This document shows positions 63,309 to 64,000 of a stretch of 64,000 nt of DNA, piece by piece. Where the stretch lies: positions 1,872,001-1,936,000 of the forward strand of contig JAUPFP010000020.1 in the NCBI GenBank assembly GCA_036925085.1, in the 5' to 3' direction. The notes under the pieces were generated by a model. The model saw nothing but the letters and a program-made list of their open reading frames with translations. It was not told the origin of the DNA and made no database searches. The position numbers and the translations under genes were made by a program. How positions within the stretch are numbered: position 1 is the first letter of the stretch; the number at the start of each line of letters is the position of its first letter. Source of the stretch: Brachycybe producta (taxonomy: Eukaryota > Arthropoda > Diplopoda > Playtdesmida > Andrognathidae).

Positions 63309-63738
63309 CTCTAGGACAGCGGTCGCCAACCTTTCGGACCTTGCGGACCACTAAATTCAAACTTTTAAATCACGCAGACCGCGGGATCTGTCTTTTTTTT
63401 TAAAAAAGATAAATACGTTTGTCAAATAATGATCAGGGAGAACTTCCATTTTATTAATATAAAATCTTTAAAGGTTGTTTAATTGTAACAAAATTATTAA
63501 TGTTAGTTTAATTAGTACAAAATAATTGAAGCTTAGTGGAGAAGCGTGTGGTGGGGGGAAACTGAACCAAATGTAGCTCTCGCGTGCCGTATTTTACGAG
63601 AACTATACTAGACTCTAGTACATTTCGTGAAATTTAGTGCAATAGAAAAGGCGAACATTGTCATTCAGAATATAAGAATTTATTAGAATATTATTTGGTG
63701 GTTCTGCGGACCACCGGTTGGCGACATTTGCTCTAGGA
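63309..63738. mobile_element. hAT MITE with CTCTAGGA target duplication
   Basis: Element 63317-63730, CAGCGGTCGCCAACC ... GGTTGGCGACATTTG, flanked by exact 8-bp CTCTAGGA (63309-63316, 63731-63738). Long subterminal pair GCGGACCACTAAATT / GGTGGTTCTGCGGACCACC. No ORF. Confidence 0.9.
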
Positions 63739-64000
63739 TGTTCAAATTGGCCACGGTTCCATAGTCTAGGAATATACCGAAGCTTGCATGCGTTTTAGAA
63801 ACTAGAAATATAGCTCAATAACTTTAAACTATTTTAATGTTGATGTTGTTTTTTTCATTTAAAAAAAAAAACATTTTATGACAGGATTCACTGATTTATC
63901 GAACATAGAACATATGGGAAAATCAATAAAAACTCAGTTACTCTGTCAGTCTCTATGATTAAACATATCAAGGAGGACCAGAAAAAGTGTAGTTTGCAGA
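63739..64000. other. Window end, probable PTGR2-like intron
   Basis: GTTTTAGAAACTAGAAATAT and ATTTTAATGTTGAT recall words of the inverted repeat inside element X. No exon recognised. Confidence 0.35.

Overview
This is an AT-rich, intron-containing nuclear fragment from an invertebrate metazoan. I cannot name the phylum from sequence alone. The evidence is spliced animal-type genes (an EXO5 orthologue and the start of a PTGR2-like oxidoreductase), Ty3/Gypsy retrotransposons, CR1-like LINEs carrying an SGNH-esterase ORF1, hAT, Tc1/mariner and TTAA-target elements, and many fold-back MITEs. I see no bacterial operon, rRNA gene, tRNA gene or CRISPR array.

Layout. 1-2,060: an LTR-like fragment lying against a decayed IS630/Tc1-type transposase. 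2,600-4,432: a TTAA-flanked repeat (called RepA here), a fold-back MITE and a 19-bp-TIR element. 4,723-11,911: EXO5 in four coding exons, with introns stuffed with TEs. 12,200-21,800: mostly TE remnants (hAT MITEs with perfect 8-bp TSDs, a palindromic MITE, a mariner remnant, RepA copies carrying nested hATs), plus a small one-pass membrane protein ORF at 17,754-17,984. 22,406-22,885: a YqaJ-type nuclease pseudogene. 24,300-26,315: a LINE fragment with SGNH ORF1 and endonuclease. 28,480-28,913: a divergent LTR. 29,395-34,611: a dead Gypsy element inserted in a RepA copy. 34,700-36,364: a second LINE, internally deleted, with a (TTA)n tail. 37,103-37,776: a solo-type LTR.

39,589-53,272 is a fold-back DNA element split by a very young, apparently intact Gypsy element (41,620-51,969, minus strand). 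That Gypsy has gag, a -1 frameshift signal, protease-RT-RNase H-integrase, and a third ORF of unknown function. 53,620-58,130 holds two more fold-back elements whose ends resemble those of the first. 58,619-60,256 is a hAT MITE with another 8-bp-TSD element inside it. 60,706 onward is the first two exons of the PTGR2-like gene, running off the right edge amid more fold-back repeats, a RepA copy and a hAT MITE.

The host genes (EXO5 for DNA repair; PTGR2 for NADPH-dependent enone reduction) have no evident functional link. The most notable signals are the Gypsy gag-pol junction (slippery heptamer plus stem-loop), its ORF3, the near-identical LTRs, and a set of elements with CCCA...TGGG-type ends, each filled with its own self-complementary word.
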